From Phycisphaerae bacterium (GTDB lineage Bacteria > Planctomycetota > Phycisphaerae > Sedimentisphaerales > UBA12454): DNA of 16,885 bases. This document shows positions 14,488 to 16,885 of this stretch, piece after piece (the first letter of the stretch is position 1; every line of letters begins with the position of its first letter). Below the pieces are notes generated by a model. It worked only from the letters and a program-made list of their open reading frames with translations. It ran no database searches and was not told the origin of the DNA. The DNA is taken from positions 1-16,885 of the forward strand of contig JAQTQF010000008.1 in assembly GCA_028712345.1 (NCBI GenBank), given 5' to 3'. Position numbers and translations under genes: made by a program.

Positions 14488-14518
14488 CAGACAGTTTTAA
14501 AAAACTGTCTGTTTTTTT
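14488..14518 (+). terminator. plus-strand rho-independent terminator without a clear gene
   Basis: CAGACAGTT and AACTGTCTG pair around a short A/T loop, and TTTTTTT follows at 14512-14518. Direction is plus: on the minus strand the stem is followed by A residues, so it does not suit the antiporter gene that ends at 14520. No solid plus-strand gene lies before it. Confidence 0.7.
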
Positions 14519-14519
14519 A

Positions 14520-16193
14520 TCAGGCTGTCGCCATTTCATCGGCCTGTTCGTGATTTTTGATGACCTCGGCGCTGATTTTCCGCATTACCGCCCTCGAATT
14601 AATAACACCGATTAACTTATTGTCTTCATCGGAAACCACCGGCATATATTCGAGGTCATATTTTTGCATATGTTCAATCGCTTCGGCCAACGGAACATTC
14701 GATGTTGTCTTATCCATAACGGGCTGGGCAATATCACAGGCCAAAAGCCAGCCCGCAACATTTTGGAAGGCAAATGTATCTCTGATGCCGCCAACGGTTA
14801 TGATACCCATAAGCCTCATTCGATTGTCAACCACAGGATAATAAAGACTGTCGGTGCGGGTAAAAACATCGAGAATTTCATCCAGCGGCAAATCTTCTCG
14901 TATGACCGCAGGATTGGTTTCCATAACATCCTTAACTTTGTATTTTACTATCAGGTCTTCTTCCGTAATATTCAGACCAACTTCGCCGGCAAGTTTTACA
15001 CCGAGTTTGACACAAGGCGGTCCAATCATCTGGACAAGAAAGGTAGTGGAAGTAACTATAAGAATTATAGTCGAGCCGACCGGCCCTTCAAATTTCTGGC
15101 TGGCGAGAATGGCAAGACCTATCGCCACGCCGGCCTGACTGAAAAGACACAGACCCAGATATTTTCTAATCGCAGGCGGAGATTTCGAGATAACCGCCCC
15201 AAACCATGCACCACTCATTTTCCCCGCCGTTCTTCCTATTACATAAACCGCAGCCAATACTAATGCCCATGACTGCATACTGGCTATCTGAAGCCTGGCA
15301 CCGACAAGAACAAAGAAAAGCACATAAATCGGCGGAGCGAATTTTTCTATCATCTTGAATGTATCCAGACTTCTTCGCGGCTTAAAATTCGCAATCACCG
15401 CGCCGAAAACCATTGCCGCAAGAATAGAATCAACATTCAGTGCCATCGACAAGCCAATAGTCAGCAACACGCTCGAGAGTGTAAATGTCAAAACCTTATC
15501 ATGCTCAACAATGTATCTCATCAGGAATACAAGCACCGCTGCTGTCACTACTCCGATACCGGCAGCGCCAAATATCTCATAGGCAGGCATTAGAATAGCC
15601 TTAGCCAGGCTGTCATGCTGACTGCCTGTAAGAATACCTGCCACACTGGCTACGATTCCATATAAAAGCAACGCAAGACCGTCGTCCAAAGCTACTATCG
15701 CAAGAACCGCCCTTGTCAAAACGCCGCGGGTTTTATACTCCCACAAAACATCAACCGTCGCCGCCGGTGCAGTCGCCGAAGATATCGCACCGAGCAGCAG
15801 GCCGAGAGCAAGTGAAAATTTCCAGCTCGCCTCAGGCATAAAAAATTTCGCCGTCACCGTACATAGAACAGTAACGACAAAAAACGCAAAAAGCCCCTCG
15901 GCCAAAAGTATGGTCATAAACTGAGTGCCGTATTTTTTGAACACCTCAATTTTCAGTTCCCCGCCTATCATAAACCCGATGATGCCCAGCGCAAACATAC
16001 TGAAGGGACTGAAATACTGCACCGTTTTGGGCGTAATCATACCAAAGCCGGAACTGCCGAGTATGATGCCGATAACAATATATCCTACAACCTGCGGGAT
16101 ACGGAGTTTCTGGAAAATTTTAGCGCCAATTGTACCGCCGAAGGCCGCAATACCCAGCAGCAGTAATAAATTAAGATGCCCGAAAGTGTCCAT
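14520..16193 (-). CDS. CPA2-family cation/proton antiporter with two CBS domains
   Basis: 557 residues. About 1-400 form a multi-helix transporter core of the Na+/H+ exchanger (CPA2) type, with IPQVVGYIVIGIILG near the N-terminus, GAISSATAPAA in the discontinuous helix, and the ion-binding pair Asp170-Asp171 in VALDDGLAL. The DD pair is the form found in electrogenic antiporters such as NhaA and NapA. Arg300 in LVGARLQI may be the conserved basic residue of a late helix. A CBS pair follows (about 419-475 KDVMETNPAVIRED...GIITV and 487-542 DIAQPVMDKTTSNV...IGVINS), probably binding adenine nucleotides to control transport. The N-terminus MDTFGHLNLLLLLG starts at an ATG with only AAAGACA upstream. 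It is 35 bases after a paralogue. Whether it carries Na+ or K+ cannot be told. Confidence 0.9.
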   Translation of the reverse strand: MDTFGHLNLLLLLGIAAFGGTIGAKIFQKLRIPQVVGYIVIGIILGSSGFGMITPKTVQYFSPFSMFALGIIGFMIGGELKIEVFKKYGTQFMTILLAEGLFAFFVVTVLCTVTAKFFMPEASWKFSLALGLLLGAISSATAPAATVDVLWEYKTRGVLTRAVLAIVALDDGLALLLYGIVASVAGILTGSQHDSLAKAILMPAYEIFGAAGIGVVTAAVLVFLMRYIVEHDKVLTFTLSSVLLTIGLSMALNVDSILAAMVFGAVIANFKPRRSLDTFKMIEKFAPPIYVLFFVLVGARLQIASMQSWALVLAAVYVIGRTAGKMSGAWFGAVISKSPPAIRKYLGLCLFSQAGVAIGLAILASQKFEGPVGSTIILIVTSTTFLVQMIGPPCVKLGVKLAGEVGLNITEEDLIVKYKVKDVMETNPAVIREDLPLDEILDVFTRTDSLYYPVVDNRMRLMGIITVGGIRDTFAFQNVAGWLLACDIAQPVMDKTTSNVPLAEAIEHMQKYDLEYMPVVSDEDNKLIGVINSRAVMRKISAEVIKNHEQADEMATA

Positions 16194-16228
16194 TTGTTTG
16201 TCTTTATTAGATTAAATAACAGGAAGGA

Positions 16229-16885
16229 TTAACTTTTCCGATGAGTCTTCGTTTCATACATTTCATCAGATTCTTTCTGCTTGGCCAGGACTTCAGCCTC
16301 AATGCGCCTGTTGGCTGTGCGATAATCAAGAATGCCTGCGTATTTTTTGTCGTCGCCGCATACTACCAAATGCTCTTCACTTAATTCTTTCATTTTTTCA
16401 AAAGCCCCGGCGAGCATAGTTTTTTCGCCTATTGTTTCCTGCACCGGCGACATAACATCCATCGCCACCAGCCAATCGTTTATTTCCTGATTTGAAATGG
16501 CGTCTCTTATGTCATTCAGTGTAATTGAACCGAGCGGTTTTCCGCTGTTATCCAGAACAGGATAACAATAATTGGAGGTAGAACTGATAATCTGTATTAC
16601 CTGAGATATCGAAGTACCGGCCTGGATAATCGGCACATTTCTATCCATCATTTCGGAAATAGTATGTTTTTTAATAAGGTCCTCGGCAGTAACATTAAGG
16701 CCAAGCTCTCCTGCCCAGCCTGCGCCGATTTTAACGAATATCGGCCCTATAATCTGGAGAATCAGCGCCCCGCTGATAACGACAAGAAGCATCATCGAGG
16801 CCATTTGCTTATCGAATCTGCTGGAGGCTATAATCAAAAGAGCCACGGCAATTCCTCCCTGCGGGTACTGGCAGCAGCCCAGATA
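16229..16885 (-). CDS. second CPA2-type antiporter with CBS pair, C-terminal part
   Basis: The frame is open to the right edge of the window, so only the last 218 residues are seen. The first, YLGCCQYPQGGIAVALLIIAS, align with YLGLCLFSQAGVAIGLAILAS of the neighbour (about residue 345 onward). Both then have GPxxVKxGxxxAGExGLNxTxEDLI-like sequence, followed by a CBS pair (SEMMDRNVPIIQAG...SITLNDIRD and DVMSPVQETIGEKT...GILDYRTAN). It is therefore a tandem paralogue of the downstream gene, in the same direction and probably the same transcript. The duplication is old: core and CBS sequences differ at most positions. The two proteins may form homo- or heterodimers or sense different signals. The ion-binding region is outside the window. 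Confidence 0.88.
   Translation of the reverse strand, partial: YLGCCQYPQGGIAVALLIIASSRFDKQMASMMLLVVISGALILQIIGPIFVKIGAGWAGELGLNVTAEDLIKKHTISEMMDRNVPIIQAGTSISQVIQIISSTSNYCYPVLDNSGKPLGSITLNDIRDAISNQEINDWLVAMDVMSPVQETIGEKTMLAGAFEKMKELSEEHLVVCGDDKKYAGILDYRTANRRIEAEVLAKQKESDEMYETKTHRKS

Larger units (their letters stand above)
14130..14519. other. 390-base gap with repeat, tiny frame and orphan terminator
   Basis: No large gene is seen on either strand. The part nearest rnpA (14163-14260) is AT-rich and must hold that operon's promoter, though I could not choose one with confidence. Bases 14273-14312 hold a palindromic repeat. A 26-codon plus-strand frame (14386-14466, MSRKEFGFFDYFGSSFSPRQ...) lacks a good Shine-Dalgarno but lies directly before the plus-strand terminator at 14488-14518. 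No rpmH or known structured RNA was recognised. Confidence 0.4.

Noticed and set aside
14130..14519. Possible tmRNA, SRP RNA or tRNA in the gap
   Set aside because: No conserved core (SRP tetraloop region, T-loop, tRNA-like end) could be recognised.
14664..15263. 199-codon plus-strand frame inside the antiporter
   Set aside because: Antisense shadow of a clearly coding CBS/transporter gene; no ribosome site or recognisable motif.

Overview
This looks like chromosomal DNA from a Planctomycetota bacterium, most likely of the Phycisphaerae / Sedimentisphaerales type. This is inferred from three things: a PEP-CTERM anchored secreted protein, a DUF2617-like protein of the planctomycete kind, and a DnaA with a non-canonical DNA-binding signature. 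Coding sequence is of medium GC, and the intergenic spaces are rich in small palindromic repeats. No rRNA, tRNA, CRISPR array, phage gene or transposase was found.

Layout. Bases 1-525 (minus) hold the N-terminal part of a secreted SurA/PpiC-type prolyl isomerase. Divergent to it is a compact plus-strand run, lptB-def-fmt-rsmB (722-4352), joining LPS export to N-formyl-methionine handling and 16S rRNA methylation. A 483-base gap follows, with several DnaA-box-like 9-mers, AT-rich DNA and a palindromic repeat; it leads into dnaA (4836-6248) and is a candidate replication origin. Convergent to dnaA is a MagIII/endonuclease III-like glycosylase (6387-7049).

Bases 7050-10530 look like accessory DNA: a second copy of the palindromic repeat, the stub of an HtrA-like protease that keeps promoter, RBS and signal peptide, two poorly characterised AT-rich genes, and a seven-repeat Kelch-type beta-propeller with signal peptide and PEP-CTERM tail. 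Next come a CPBP-family membrane protease and the DUF2617-like gene, both plus strand, ending at a hairpin terminator (12270-12294).

From 12304 to the right edge all recognised genes are on the minus strand. rnpA-yidD-merR-like-mce form a tightly packed unit, without the rpmH and yidC that usually accompany rnpA. A 390-base gap holds a plus-strand terminator with no obvious gene in front of it. Last are two tandem CPA2 cation/proton antiporters with C-terminal CBS pairs; the second runs off the window.

The shared themes are envelope biogenesis (LptB, MCE protein, YidD, PPIase, PEP-CTERM protein) and information processing near an origin (DnaA, RnpA, Fmt, Def, RsmB). I found no convincing wholly new system. 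The most useful leads are the candidate oriC with its unusual DnaA, the phased repeat elements flanking dnaA, the protease stub, and the orphan plus-strand terminator.
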